Source: Pontivivens nitratireducens (GTDB taxonomy: Bacteria; Pseudomonadota; Alphaproteobacteria; Rhodobacterales; Rhodobacteraceae). Taken from it: a stretch of DNA of 64,000 nucleotides. Positions 36,267 to 45,027 of the stretch are shown here, piece by piece (position 1 is the first letter of the stretch; each line of letters opens with the position of its first letter). Location: NCBI RefSeq assembly GCF_014235845.1, contig NZ_JACJUQ010000004.1, positions 124,001 through 188,000 of the forward strand. Reading direction: 5' to 3'. Made by a program: the position numbers and the translations under genes. The notes below the pieces were generated by a model. The model did no database searches and was not told where the DNA came from. It saw only the letters and a program-made list of their open reading frames with translations.

Positions 36267-38038
36267 CAGTCTTCCTTCACCACCCGCAGATGCAATTCAC
36301 GCAATTGTTCATTCGTGGGGTCCGTGGGGCCGCCCAGCATCAGGTCTTCGGCGCGCTGGTTCATCGGGAACATGATGACCTCGCGGATGTTCGCCTCATC
36401 CGCCAGCAGCATCACGATACGGTCGATGCCCGCCGCGCAGCCACCGTGGGGGGGTGCGCCATATTTGAAGGCGTTGACCATCCCACCGAACCGCTTGTCC
36501 ACTTCGGAGTTGGGATAGCCCGCGATTTCGAACGCGCGATACATGATCTCCGGCTTGTGATTCCGGATCGCGCCCGAGACCAGCTCATAGCCGTTGCAGG
36601 CCAGATCGTATTGATAGCCGAGCGCCTGAAGCGGATCGCCGTCCAGCGCCTCCATCCCGCCCTGCGGCATCGAGAACGGGTTGTGCGAGAAGTCGATCTT
36701 GCCATCCTCGGTCTTCTCATACATCGGGAAATCGACGATCCAGGCGAAGCGGAAGGTGTCGGTCTCACTGAGGCCAAGCTCCGTGCCGATGACGTTGCGC
36801 GCACGACCCGCGACGCCCTCGAACGCCTCGGGCTTACCGCCGAGGAAGAAGGCGGCGTCGCCTACTTCGAGGCCAAGCTGCTGGCGGATCGCCTCAGTCC
36901 GCTCAGGCCCGATATTCTTGGCGAGGGGGCCTGCGGCCTCCATCCCTTCGCCCTGATCGCGCCAGAAAATATACCCCATGCCGGGCAAGCCCTGCTCCTG
37001 CGCGAACTTGTTCATGCGGTCGCAGAACTTGCGAGAGCCGCCCGTGGGCGCGGGGATGGCGCGGACCTGCGTGCCCTCCTGCTCCAACAGTTTGGCGAAG
37101 ATCGCGAAGCCGGAGCCTGCGAAATGCTCGGACACGTCCTGCATGATGATCGGGTTGCGCAGGTCGGGTTTGTCCGAGCCGTATTTGGCCAGCGCCTCGG
37201 CGTACGGAATGCGGGGCCAGTCGGTATCGACCTTGCGTCCGCCGCCAAACTCCTCAAACACACCCTGGATGACGGGCTGCACGGTGGCGAAGATGTCCTC
37301 CTGCTCGACGAAGCTCATCTCCACGTCCAACTGGTAGAAATCGGTGGGGGAGCGGTCGGCGCGCGGATCCTCGTCGCGGAAACAGGGTGCAATCTGGAAA
37401 TACTTGTCGAAGCCGCCAACCATGATCAGCTGCTTGAACTGCTGGGGGGCCTGCGGCAGCGCGTAGAACTTGCCCGGATGCAGGCGCGACGGCACGAGGA
37501 AATCGCGCGCGCCCTCGGGGCTGCTCGCCGTGATGATCGGTGTCTGGAATTCGTTGAAGTCAATGTCCCACATCCGCTTGCGAATCGACTTCACCACGTC
37601 CGACCGCAGGATGATGTTGTCATGCAGCGATTGGCGGCGCAGGTCGAGGAAGCGGTATTTCAGGCGCGTTTCCTCGGGGTAGTCCTGATCGCCAAAGACC
37701 GGCAGCGGCAGTTCGTCCGCCTTGCCCAGCACTTCGAGACCGCGCACATAGACCTCGATCTCTCCGGTCGGGATATTGGGGTTCACCAGTTCGGGGTCGC
37801 GCGCCTTGACTGTGCCGTCAATGCGGATCACCCATTCGGAGCGGACCTTCTCCAACTCGGAAAACACCGGGCTGTCGCTGTCGGCCAGAACCTGCGTCAT
37901 GCCGTAATGGTCGCGCAGGTCGATGAACAGCACGCCGCCGTGATCGCGAACCCGATGGACCCAGCCCGCCAGCCGGATATCGTCGCCCACATTGGTGGAG
38001 CGGAGGTCGGCGCAGGTATGGCTACGATAGGCGTGCAT
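36266..38038 (-). CDS. aspS: Aspartyl-tRNA synthetase
   Basis: 590 residues, the bacterial class II type. The N-terminal anticodon-binding OB fold is followed by the catalytic core: motif 2 in [19 protein letters not shown], and motif 3 [16 protein letters not shown], with the bacterial insertion domain (GAD) between. It charges tRNA-Asp, and perhaps tRNA-Asn for GatCAB, as is common in this order. ATG 38036-38038 has GGGAGAGA. Its stop codon is shared with the start of the restriction gene. Confidence 0.97.
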   Translation of the reverse strand: MHAYRSHTCADLRSTNVGDDIRLAGWVHRVRDHGGVLFIDLRDHYGMTQVLADSDSPVFSELEKVRSEWVIRIDGTVKARDPELVNPNIPTGEIEVYVRGLEVLGKADELPLPVFGDQDYPEETRLKYRFLDLRRQSLHDNIILRSDVVKSIRKRMWDIDFNEFQTPIITASSPEGARDFLVPSRLHPGKFYALPQAPQQFKQLIMVGGFDKYFQIAPCFRDEDPRADRSPTDFYQLDVEMSFVEQEDIFATVQPVIQGVFEEFGGGRKVDTDWPRIPYAEALAKYGSDKPDLRNPIIMQDVSEHFAGSGFAIFAKLLEQEGTQVRAIPAPTGGSRKFCDRMNKFAQEQGLPGMGYIFWRDQGEGMEAAGPLAKNIGPERTEAIRQQLGLEVGDAAFFLGGKPEAFEGVAGRARNVIGTELGLSETDTFRFAWIVDFPMYEKTEDGKIDFSHNPFSMPQGGMEALDGDPLQALGYQYDLACNGYELVSGAIRNHKPEIMYRAFEIAGYPNSEVDKRFGGMVNAFKYGAPPHGGCAAGIDRIVMLLADEANIREVIMFPMNQRAEDLMLGGPTDPTNEQLRELHLRVVKED

Positions 38039-38125
38039 TTTATCTCTCCCGGATGGGCGTGCGCTGGATGCGGACGGTCCGCGCCGATACACCGCGCCGG
38101 GGCTGCGAAGTCAAGGGAGCGCGGC

Positions 38126-38575
38126 TCAGCGCCGTGTCGCGAAGAACCCCCGCAGCAGTTCCGTGGCCTGCGTCTCGCGGATGCCGGGATAGATCTCGGG
38201 GACGTGGTGGCATTGAGGATGGGCAAAGACCCGCGCCCCCTGCTCCACCCCACCGGATTTCGGATCGGACGCACCGTAATACAGCCGCGTGATGCGGGCA
38301 GCGGCGATGGCACCGGCGCACATCGGGCACGGTTCCAGCGTCACATGCAGGTCGGCCCCCGTCAGCCGTTCCTGCCCCAGCACCTCGCACGCGGCGCGGA
38401 TCGCCAGAATCTCGGCATGGGCGGTGGGGTCGTTCAGCGTCCGCGTCCGGTTGCCTGCGGCCGCGATCACCTGTCCGTTCAACGTGATGACCGCGCCAAC
38501 CGGCACCTCACCCAGCGCCGCGGCGGCCTGCGCCTCGACAAATGCTGCATCCATATGGGAGTTGAAACGTGTCAT
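38126..38575 (-). CDS. tadA: tRNA-specific adenosine deaminase (TadA)
   Basis: 149 residues. It makes inosine at position 34 of tRNA-Arg(ACG). The zinc site is H-A-E (His53, Glu55) with P-C-P-M-C (Cys83, Cys86). The start is either ATG 38573-38575 or ATG 38552-38554; both lack a strong Shine-Dalgarno. Its substrate tRNA-Arg(ACG) is encoded at 62700-62776. It lies 87 bp upstream of aspS. Confidence 0.94.
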   Translation of the reverse strand: MTRFNSHMDAAFVEAQAAAALGEVPVGAVITLNGQVIAAAGNRTRTLNDPTAHAEILAIRAACEVLGQERLTGADLHVTLEPCPMCAGAIAAARITRLYYGASDPKSGGVEQGARVFAHPQCHHVPEIYPGIRETQATELLRGFFATRR

Positions 38576-38720
38576 GCCCCTGTCTGCCCGCCCCCCACGA
38601 AGCGTGCAAGCCCCCGGCGCCCCGTGCAAGCCCGTTCACTTTCCCCAAATATCCCCGCCGGAGGCACCTGCCCCCACACCCACCATTGCGCCAAAGGCCT
38701 GCCGCGCGTATGCGAAGCGG

Positions 38721-39542
38721 ATGACCAGTACCACACCTCAGGGCGAGCGGATCGCCAAACGCATGGCGCGCGCCGGTCGCGCCTCCCGCCGCGAGGCCGA
38801 GCGCCTGATCGGTGAGGGGCGCGTGCGCGTGAACGGCAAGACCATCGACAGCCCGGCGCTGAACGTCACCGCCTCCGACCGGATCGAGGTGGACGGCATC
38901 CCGCTGGCCGCAGCCGAGGCGCCGCGGATGTGGCGTTATTACAAGCCTGTCGGGCTGGTGACGTCCGAGCGGGATGAAAAAGGCCGTCCGACTGTGTTTG
39001 ACCGCTTGCCCGAGGATCTGCCACGGGTGCTCAGCGTCGGGCGGCTCGATCTGAACTCCGAAGGCCTGCTGCTGCTGACGAATGACGGCGAGTTGAAGCG
39101 CAAGCTGGAATTGCCCTCGACCGGGTGGACCCGCAAGTACCGGGTGCGCGCCAAGGGCAACCCGACGGAGCAGACGCTGAAACCGCTGGAACGCGGCATC
39201 GTGATCGACGGTGAGAAATTCCGCCCGATGTCGATCAGCATCGACCGGGTTCAGGGCGCGAATTGCTGGCTGACCATCGGACTGAAGGAAGGCAAGAACC
39301 GCGAGATTCGCCGCGCGCTCAACGAGGTCGGACTGGACGTGAACCGCCTGATCCGCGTCAGCTATGGCCCATTTCAACTGGGTGAAATGAAGGACGGCGA
39401 GGTCGAGGAGATTCGCGGCAAGATCCTGCGCGACCAGTTGGGCATCAAGGCGGAACCGCAGGCGGTGCAGCGCGCGAAACAGGCTGGCGAGCCGTACAAG
39501 CGAGCCGTGAACCCGGCGAAAAGCCTTCGCAAGCGGAAGTAA
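38721..39542 (+). CDS. RluB/RsuA-family pseudouridine synthase
   Basis: 273 residues. An N-terminal S4 RNA-binding domain (RIAKRMARAGRASRREAERL) is followed by the pseudouridine synthase domain, with the catalytic Asp in V-G-R-L-D-L-N-S-E-G and KEGKNREIRRAL. It isomerises a uridine in 23S rRNA, RluB-like by similarity. The C-terminal basic tail is typical of the group. ATG 38721 gives the family N-terminus. A strong terminator follows. Confidence 0.93.
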   Translation: MTSTTPQGERIAKRMARAGRASRREAERLIGEGRVRVNGKTIDSPALNVTASDRIEVDGIPLAAAEAPRMWRYYKPVGLVTSERDEKGRPTVFDRLPEDLPRVLSVGRLDLNSEGLLLLTNDGELKRKLELPSTGWTRKYRVRAKGNPTEQTLKPLERGIVIDGEKFRPMSISIDRVQGANCWLTIGLKEGKNREIRRALNEVGLDVNRLIRVSYGPFQLGEMKDGEVEEIRGKILRDQLGIKAEPQAVQRAKQAGEPYKRAVNPAKSLRKRK

Positions 39543-39582
39543 GCGCGGCGACGATGGATTTGGATATTTCTGGAGCAAAGTG

Positions 39583-39610
39583 GCGGCGGTCCCTCGGAAG
39601 GGGCCGCCGC
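39583..39610. terminator. Strong hairpin between convergent rluB-like and adh genes
   Basis: GCGGCGG-T-CCC (39583-39593), loop TCGGAA, GGG-G-CCGCCGC (39600-39610): 11 bp including one G-T pair, ending in TTAT. It is placed between two convergent stop codons and probably ends both transcripts. Confidence 0.8.
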
Positions 39611-39632
39611 TTATGCGTTATGGTCAGGGCCG

Positions 39633-40802
39633 TTATGGGGTCAGGACCACCTTGACGCAGTCGTCCTTCTTGTCGCGGAACGTCTCGTAGAGGTCCGGCG
39701 CGTCCTCCAGCTTGCCGCGATGGGTGATCAGGAAGGTGGGGTCGATGCGGCCCTCCTGAATGTGCTCCAACAGCGTGGGGGCGTGCTGCATGACATGGGT
39801 CTGGCCCATGCGGAAGGTCAGCCCCTTGGCGAAGGCGGCGCCGATGGGGAACTTGTCCACGATCGCGGCATAGACGCCGGGGATCGACAGGATGCCGCCC
39901 TTTTGCGTACACATGATGGCCTCGCGCAGAACGTGCGGACGACCGGTTTCCTGCATCGTCGCGGTCTTCACCTTGTCATAGATGGTGTCGATCACGCCAG
40001 TGCCGTGCGCCTCCAGCCCGACCGCGTCGATGCTTTTTTCGGGGAGCATGCCATTGGTCAGCTCCATCAGGGCATCATAGGGTTTGACCTGCGAATGGTC
40101 GATGACCTCGGCACCATGAGCCTTGGCCATTGCCAGACGCTCCGACACGTCGTCGATCACGAAAACACGCTCGGCACCCAGCAGCAGGCAGGATTTCAGC
40201 GCGAACAGGCCGACAGGACCAGCGCCCCAGATTGCGACGGTGCTGCCCGGTTTGACCTCAGCGTTCATAGCTGCCTGCCAGCCGGTGGGGAAGATATCGG
40301 AGAGGAACAGGACCTGCTCGTCAGTCAAGCCGTCCGGAACTTTCAGGTGTGTGGCGTCCGCAAACGGGATGCGGACATATTCCGCCTGACCGCCATCGTA
40401 GCCGCCGTAAAGGTGCGAGAAACCGAACAAGCCCGCAGCCGCCTGCCCAGTGATCGCGGCCAGCTTTTCGGCATCCGGGTTGGATTCATCGCAGAGCGAG
40501 AATTGCTTGTTCTGGCACCAATGGCAGTGGCCACAATTGATGGTGAACGGCACCACAACACGGTCGCCTTTCTTGAGGTTGCCCACCCCGGAGCCGACAT
40601 CCTCAATCACCCCCATGAATTCATGGCCAATGATGTCGCCGGTTTTCATCTCCGGCATGAAACCGTCGAACATATGCAAATCGGACCCGCAGATCGCGGT
40701 GGAGGTCACGCGGATGATGGCATCGCGCTCATGACCGATTATCGGATCGGGATGGGTATCGACGCGGAAATCTCCGGTACCGTGATAGGTTACGCCACGC
40801 AT
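39633..40802 (-). CDS. Zinc-dependent alcohol dehydrogenase (formaldehyde/threonine dehydrogenase-like)
   Basis: 389 residues. It has the medium-chain dehydrogenase plan: a catalytic zinc site (Cys in AICGSDLH, His-Glu in GHEFMG), structural zinc cysteines CGHCHWCQNKQFSLC, and the NAD Rossmann motif WGAGPVGLFAL. The long form resembles glutathione-independent formaldehyde dehydrogenase; the substrate is uncertain. ATG 40800-40802 has AAGGAG. An inverted repeat lies 87 bp upstream. Confidence 0.92.
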   Translation of the reverse strand: MRGVTYHGTGDFRVDTHPDPIIGHERDAIIRVTSTAICGSDLHMFDGFMPEMKTGDIIGHEFMGVIEDVGSGVGNLKKGDRVVVPFTINCGHCHWCQNKQFSLCDESNPDAEKLAAITGQAAAGLFGFSHLYGGYDGGQAEYVRIPFADATHLKVPDGLTDEQVLFLSDIFPTGWQAAMNAEVKPGSTVAIWGAGPVGLFALKSCLLLGAERVFVIDDVSERLAMAKAHGAEVIDHSQVKPYDALMELTNGMLPEKSIDAVGLEAHGTGVIDTIYDKVKTATMQETGRPHVLREAIMCTQKGGILSIPGVYAAIVDKFPIGAAFAKGLTFRMGQTHVMQHAPTLLEHIQEGRIDPTFLITHRGKLEDAPDLYETFRDKKDDCVKVVLTP

Positions 40803-40888
40803 GGGGGGCTCCTTGAAACGCTGAATAAAAATACTCGAACAAGTCGTTAACCATTTGACGAGCAAGGAGTTCCCGTTTTCCGGGCGCG

Positions 40889-40905
40889 TTTCCGCTGTGC
40901 GGAAA
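40889..40905. promoter_or_regulatory. TTTCCGC-TGT-GCGGAAA inverted repeat upstream of adh
   Basis: A perfect 7-bp inverted repeat with a 3-nt centre, 87 bp before the adh start and well placed for an operator. No regulator gene is adjacent, so it is unassigned. Confidence 0.45.
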
Positions 40906-40976
40906 GCGTGAGGGAGCCTTCCTTGGCGTGAGGCCAATGAAGACAGGGTTTTCAGATTTTCAAGAGAGAGGGGGGG

Positions 40977-41006
40977 TGGAGGGCGGCCAACTGGGGCCGC
41001 CCTCCA
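40977..41006. terminator. Perfect 12-bp hairpin after glyA
   Basis: TGGAGGGCGGCC (40977-40988), loop AACTGG, GGCCGCCCTCCA (40995-41006): perfect 12 bp, just past the glyA stop on the minus strand. On that strand a C/T-rich stretch follows, not a pure T-run. The likely glyA transcript end. Confidence 0.78.
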
Positions 41007-41015
41007 TCGTCAGGC

Positions 41016-42311
41016 TTATAGCTCGGGGTAGATCGGGAAGCGGTCGCACAGGTCCTTTACCCGCGCGCGGACGGAGGCTTCGACCTCGGCGTTGCCGTCC
41101 TCGCCATTCGCAGCCAGGCCATCGACGACCTCCACGATCAGCTTGCCGATCTGCTCGAATTCCGCCTCACCAAATCCGCGGGTCGTACCTGCGGGTGTGC
41201 CAAGGCGGATGCCCGAGGTCACCATAGGCTTTTCGGGATCGAAGGGGATGCCGTTCTTGTTGCAGGTGATATGGGCACGGCCCAGCGCCTGCTCCGTGGC
41301 GTTGCCCTTCACGCCCTTGGGGCGCAGATCGACCAGCACCAGATGTGTGTCGGTGCCGCCGGTCACGATGTCGATCCCGCCCTTCATCAGCGTGTCCGCC
41401 AGCTTTTGCGCATTGGCGATCACCTGCGCCTGATAGGTCTTGAATTCGGGGCGCAGCGCCTCACCGAAGGCCACAGCCTTCGCGGCGATGACATGCATCA
41501 GGGGGCCGCCCTGGATGCCGGGGAAGATGGCGGAATTCACCTTCTTGGCGATCGCCTCATCATTCGTCAGGATCATGCCGCCGCGCGGGCCGCGCAGGGT
41601 CTTGTGCGTCGTGGTGGTCGCAACATGGGCGTGCGGGAACGGCGAGGGATGGTGGCCTGCGGCGACCAGCCCGGCGAAATGCGCCATGTCGACCAGCAGG
41701 TAGGCACCGACGGAATCGGCAATCTCACGCATTTTGGCGAAATCGACCTGGCGCGGAATGGCGGAGCCGCCGGCGATGATCATCTTGGGCTGATGTTCCG
41801 TGGCGAGGCGCTGAACCTCCTCATAGTCGAGCAGGCTGTCCTGACGGCGCACACCATATTGTAAGGCGTTGAACCACTTACCCGACTGGTTCGGCTTCGC
41901 CCCGTGGGTCAGGTGGCCGCCCGCGTCCAGGCTCATCCCCAGAATCGTGTCGCCGGGTTTCAGCAGCGCGGTGAACACACCCTGATTGGCCTGCGAGCCG
42001 GAATTGGGCTGCACATTGGCGAAATCACAGCCGAAAAGCTGCTTGGCGCGGTCGATGGCCAGATTCTCGGCCACGTCAACATGCTGACATCCGCCGTAAT
42101 AGCGACGGCCCGGATAACCTTCGGCGTATTTGTTGGTCAGGACGGAGCCCTGCGCCTGCATCACGGCGAGGCTGACGATGTTCTCGGACGCGATCAACTC
42201 GATCTCGTCGCGCTGACGCGTCAACTCATCGGTCATGGAGCCGTAAAGCTCGGGGTCGCGCTCGGCCAGGGGTTGGGTGAAGAAGCCTGCGTCGCGTACG
42301 GAATTGGGCAT
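41016..42311 (-). CDS. glyA: Serine hydroxymethyltransferase
   Basis: 431 residues. It makes glycine and 5,10-methylene-THF from serine. The PLP Lys is near residue 237 in [22 protein letters not shown] is the N-terminal signature. The ATG at 42309-42311 has GAGGAGA; a start nine codons upstream is less supported. A strong hairpin follows. It feeds one-carbon units toward the folate pathway that fau also serves. Confidence 0.97.
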   Translation of the reverse strand: MPNSVRDAGFFTQPLAERDPELYGSMTDELTRQRDEIELIASENIVSLAVMQAQGSVLTNKYAEGYPGRRYYGGCQHVDVAENLAIDRAKQLFGCDFANVQPNSGSQANQGVFTALLKPGDTILGMSLDAGGHLTHGAKPNQSGKWFNALQYGVRRQDSLLDYEEVQRLATEHQPKMIIAGGSAIPRQVDFAKMREIADSVGAYLLVDMAHFAGLVAAGHHPSPFPHAHVATTTTHKTLRGPRGGMILTNDEAIAKKVNSAIFPGIQGGPLMHVIAAKAVAFGEALRPEFKTYQAQVIANAQKLADTLMKGGIDIVTGGTDTHLVLVDLRPKGVKGNATEQALGRAHITCNKNGIPFDPEKPMVTSGIRLGTPAGTTRGFGEAEFEQIGKLIVEVVDGLAANGEDGNAEVEASVRARVKDLCDRFPIYPEL

Positions 42312-42570
42312 TGTCGTCTCCTCGATGGTATCGTGCATCTCTATGCGGGTTCGCTCCCGCCCATCACTGTCGCGAAACGACGCGGCAAGGCGCGGAACCG
42401 AAATTGATCCTGCCGTTGTCCTAAGCCGACGCGCGTCGCGGTGGAACCCTTAACAGGCCTGACCCGTGCGCATAGCGGGCAAACCGGGTTTCGAGTGGCG
42501 CGCATGCACGAGCGATCCTGAGAATACGCGCGCAGGTGTAAACGCGGTGCAAAAAGCGGAAATTTGCCTC
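42312..42570. other. Intergenic region between glyA and the tRNA-Glu promoter
   Basis: About 260 bp between glyA (minus) and tRNA-Glu (plus). I looked for a riboswitch or an SAM/SAH-type leader in front of glyA and saw none. It holds the glyA promoter, which I could not place. Confidence 0.3.
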
Positions 42571-42599
42571 TTGCACCCCCGAAACGATTCTTCTAGTAA
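42571..42599 (+). promoter_or_regulatory. Sigma70-type promoter of tRNA-Glu
   Basis: TTGCAC (42571-42576), a 17-bp spacer, and TAGTAA (42594-42599). Start of transcription is expected near 42606, 34 nt before the tRNA. Spacing is ideal, so it is the best sigma70-like promoter seen in the window. Confidence 0.7.
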
Positions 42600-42639
42600 C
42601 CCCTCACAGCGCGGCGACTACGACCACTCGCCACTGAAT

Positions 42640-42715
42640 GCGCCCTTCGTCTAGTGGTCTAGGACGTCGCCCTTTCACGGCGAAAACACGGGTTCGAGTC
42701 CCGTAGGGCGTACCA
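42640..42715 (+). tRNA. tRNA-Glu (anticodon TTC)
   Basis: 76 nt with encoded CCA. The acceptor strand GCGCCCT pairs with AGGGCGT (one G-T pair). The anticodon loop CTTTCAC gives TTC, and the T arm has GGGTTCGAGTCCC. Single tRNA, with a promoter 40-70 bp upstream. Confidence 0.98.
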
Positions 42716-42813
42716 CTTCCTCTCAATAGACATGACACCGGACACATCGCGTCAGCGATCCCGTCACCGGACTGTCGTGAATTGACGCTTTACACAGCCG
42801 CCATCTGCAACCA

Positions 42814-42854
42814 CGATATCTGGTAGGGCACGTGCATCCCACGTGCCCATATCG
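42814..42854 (+). repeat. Bulged hairpin in the leader of ybjN-proC
   Basis: CGATAT (42814-42819), bulge CTGGTA, GGGCACGTG (42826-42834), loop CATCC, CACGTGCCC (42840-42848), ATATCG (42849-42854). The two stems of 9 and 6 bp are perfect. The rod ends 58 bp before the ybjN ATG. It may be a leader RNA element, or the transcript end of tRNA-Glu; there is no T-run. Confidence 0.6.
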
Positions 42855-42912
42855 ACGAGCTGACCAGCCCTAGCGGGCCATCCTGCCGGGGCGCACCAAA
42901 AAGGAGCGCGGC

Positions 42913-43416
42913 ATGGACACGCTGGAACATTACCTCACGGCAGAGGACGCAGACCCGATCGACATCGTGGAAACGCTCGCCTCGCATCATGCGTGGGACT
43001 TCGATCGCGTTGCGGACAACCAGATCGCGATGGGCATCGAGGGAAGCTGGCAGACCTATTCGCTGAGCCTCGCCTGGTCCCCCCATGACGAGACGCTGCG
43101 CTTGGTCTGCACGTTCGAGCTGGATGTCCCCTCCGAACGACGCCCCGCCGTGCTGGAGGTGATCGACGGGGCGAACGACACCCTGTGGTCCGGCAGTTTC
43201 ACCACCTGGCCCGAACACAACATGATCGTGTTTCGCTACGGGCTGAACCTGGCCGGCGATGCCAGCGCCAGCGGAACCCAGATCGACGACATGATTGCCG
43301 CCGCGATCGAGGCTTGTGAGCGGTATTATCCCGCGTTCCAGATCAGTCTGGAGGATGGTGCCTGTCCGCAGCAGGCTCTGGGAATCGCGATGTCACAGGC
43401 GTATGGTCGGGCCTGA
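42913..43416 (+). CDS. YbjN domain-containing protein
   Basis: 167 residues of the YbjN family (type III secretion chaperone-like fold): MDTLEHYLTAEDADPIDIVE, then WSPHDETLRLVCTFELDVP. The biological role is unknown; E. coli YbjN affects motility and stress. AAGGAG precedes the ATG. proC follows after 23 bp; they are probably co-transcribed. Confidence 0.88.
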   Translation: MDTLEHYLTAEDADPIDIVETLASHHAWDFDRVADNQIAMGIEGSWQTYSLSLAWSPHDETLRLVCTFELDVPSERRPAVLEVIDGANDTLWSGSFTTWPEHNMIVFRYGLNLAGDASASGTQIDDMIAAAIEACERYYPAFQISLEDGACPQQALGIAMSQAYGRA

Positions 43417-43439
43417 CCTTAAACGTTTGCGGAGGCTCC

Positions 43440-44261
43440 ATGTCGCTGGAGAGAATTGACCGTCAGGGCCTTGTCCTGCTCGGCTGTGGGAAAATGGGAT
43501 CCGCAATGCTGGAGGGCTGGCTGGCGCGCGGCGTCGCGCCCTCCTCGATATCCGTCATAGATCCCTACCCGTCGGACCGGCTCGAATCACTGGCGCAACA
43601 GGGGTTGCGGCTGAACGAGCCGCCCCCCAAGGATCCCGCAATCTGCATTCTGGCGGTCAAGCCGCAGATGATGACAGACGCGCTGCCGCAGATCAGCGAT
43701 CTGGCACAGGGGGGCACCATATTCCTGTCCATCGCGGCGGGATCGACGCTGGCCTATTTCGAGCGGGTGCTGGGAGACAAGGCCGCCATCGTACGCGCCA
43801 TGCCCAACACACCCGCCGCCGTCGGGCGCGGCATCACCGCGATCGTGGGCAATGCCGCCGCCGGGGCCGAAGCGCTGGATCTGGCAGAGGAGCTGTTGCA
43901 GGCCGTCGGTCAGACCGTGCGGATCGAGGACGAGGCGCAAATGGATGCGGTGACGGCTGTTTCCGGCTCCGGTCCGGCCTATGTGTTCCATATGATCGAG
44001 GCGATGGCCGCAGCGGGTGAGGCACAGGGGCTGGCCCCCGAACTGGCAATGACCCTGGCCCGCGCGACTGTCGCAGGTGCCGGCGTATTGGCCGAGCAGG
44101 CGGACGAGACGCCTGAGCGGCTGCGCGTCAACGTAACATCCAAGGGGGGCACCACCGCAGCGGCGCTGGCGGTCCTGATGGATGAGCAAACCGGTCTGGC
44201 GCAACTGATGCGCCGGGCCGTCAACGCCGCGGCGGACCGCTCGCGCGAACTGGGAGAATGA
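43440..44261 (+). CDS. proC: Pyrroline-5-carboxylate reductase
   Basis: 273 residues. Final step of proline synthesis. The NADP Rossmann motif is LLGCGKMGSAML; the C-terminal dimer/substrate region has VSGSGPAYVFHMIEAM and VTSKGGTTAAAL. It overlaps the phasin-like gene by a few bases (ATGA), so a transcript ybjN-proC-phasin-csaA-dehydrogenase-slyX is likely. Confidence 0.96.
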   Translation: MSLERIDRQGLVLLGCGKMGSAMLEGWLARGVAPSSISVIDPYPSDRLESLAQQGLRLNEPPPKDPAICILAVKPQMMTDALPQISDLAQGGTIFLSIAAGSTLAYFERVLGDKAAIVRAMPNTPAAVGRGITAIVGNAAAGAEALDLAEELLQAVGQTVRIEDEAQMDAVTAVSGSGPAYVFHMIEAMAAAGEAQGLAPELAMTLARATVAGAGVLAEQADETPERLRVNVTSKGGTTAAALAVLMDEQTGLAQLMRRAVNAAADRSRELGE

Positions 44262-44263
44262 CG

Positions 44264-44689
44264 ATGGACAAGAGCTTCAACCCCTTCGACCCCGAAGCGA
44301 TGATGAAGATGATGCAGCAAATGCCCTTCGCGGACATGATGCCCAAGATGCAGGGCTTCGATCCTGCTGCGCTCAGCGACATGCAGAACCGCAACATGGA
44401 GGCGTTTCAGGCCGCGAACACCGCCGCGTCCGAGGCGTACAAGGATCTGTTCAGCAAGCAGGTCGAGATGATGAAAACCATGATGAGCGAGGCCAAGACC
44501 TCGGCCGAGGCCGCCCGCGATCCGGCCAAGGCGCAGGAGGTCATGGCCGCTGGCGTGCAAAAGGCAATGGATCTCAGCACCGAACTGGCGACCGAGGCCC
44601 AAAAGGCCAACGCGCGCGCCTGGGAAATCGTATCCGCCCGTATGCGCGATTCCATCGCGGAGCTGGAACAGATGGCGAAGCCGAAGTGA
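44264..44689 (+). CDS. Phasin-like protein
   Basis: 141 residues, Met- and Ala-rich, helical, with no membrane segment: PMKMMQQMP-like start, then AFQAANTAASEAYKDLFSKQ and a long amphipathic helix. It fits the phasin-2 family that coats polyhydroxyalkanoate granules. Starts: ATG 44258 overlaps the proC stop, but ATG 44264 has GGGAGA at the right distance. No PHA synthase is in the window. Confidence 0.78.
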   Translation: MDKSFNPFDPEAMMKMMQQMPFADMMPKMQGFDPAALSDMQNRNMEAFQAANTAASEAYKDLFSKQVEMMKTMMSEAKTSAEAARDPAKAQEVMAAGVQKAMDLSTELATEAQKANARAWEIVSARMRDSIAELEQMAKPK

Positions 44690-45027
44690 GCGACGAGATC
44701 AGCTTCGACGACTTCATGAAAGTCGATGTCCGCGTGGGGGAAATCCTCCGCGCGGAAATCTTTCCCGAGGCGCGCAAGCCCGCGATCAAGCTGTGGATCG
44801 ATTTCGGCGGCGAGATAGGTGAGCGTAAGAGCTCCGCCCAGATCACGGCGCATTACGATCCGACCGTCCTGGTCGGCAAGCAGGTGATGGCGGTCGTGAA
44901 CTTCCCGCCCCGCCAGATCGGACCGTTCATGTCAGAGGTCCTGGTGCTGGGTCTGCCCGACGCATCGGGTGAGATTGTCTTGGTCGGACCGGACGGTCCC
45001 GTGCCCGTCGGGGGACGGATGCACTGA
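44686..45027 (+). CDS. csaA: CsaA-type tRNA-binding protein
   Basis: 113 residues of the Trbp111/CsaA fold: FDDFMKVDVRVGEI, then SSAQITAHYDPTVLVGKQV and VNFPPRQIGPFMSEVLVLG. It binds the outer corner of tRNA and may act as an export chaperone. It starts with GTG overlapping the stop of the phasin-like gene (GTGA); translation is probably coupled. Confidence 0.93.
   Translation: MSDEISFDDFMKVDVRVGEILRAEIFPEARKPAIKLWIDFGGEIGERKSSAQITAHYDPTVLVGKQVMAVVNFPPRQIGPFMSEVLVLGLPDASGEIVLVGPDGPVPVGGRMH

Noticed and set aside
42312-42570. A riboswitch in front of glyA
   Set aside because: No recognisable conserved core of the SAM, SAH, glycine or THF types.
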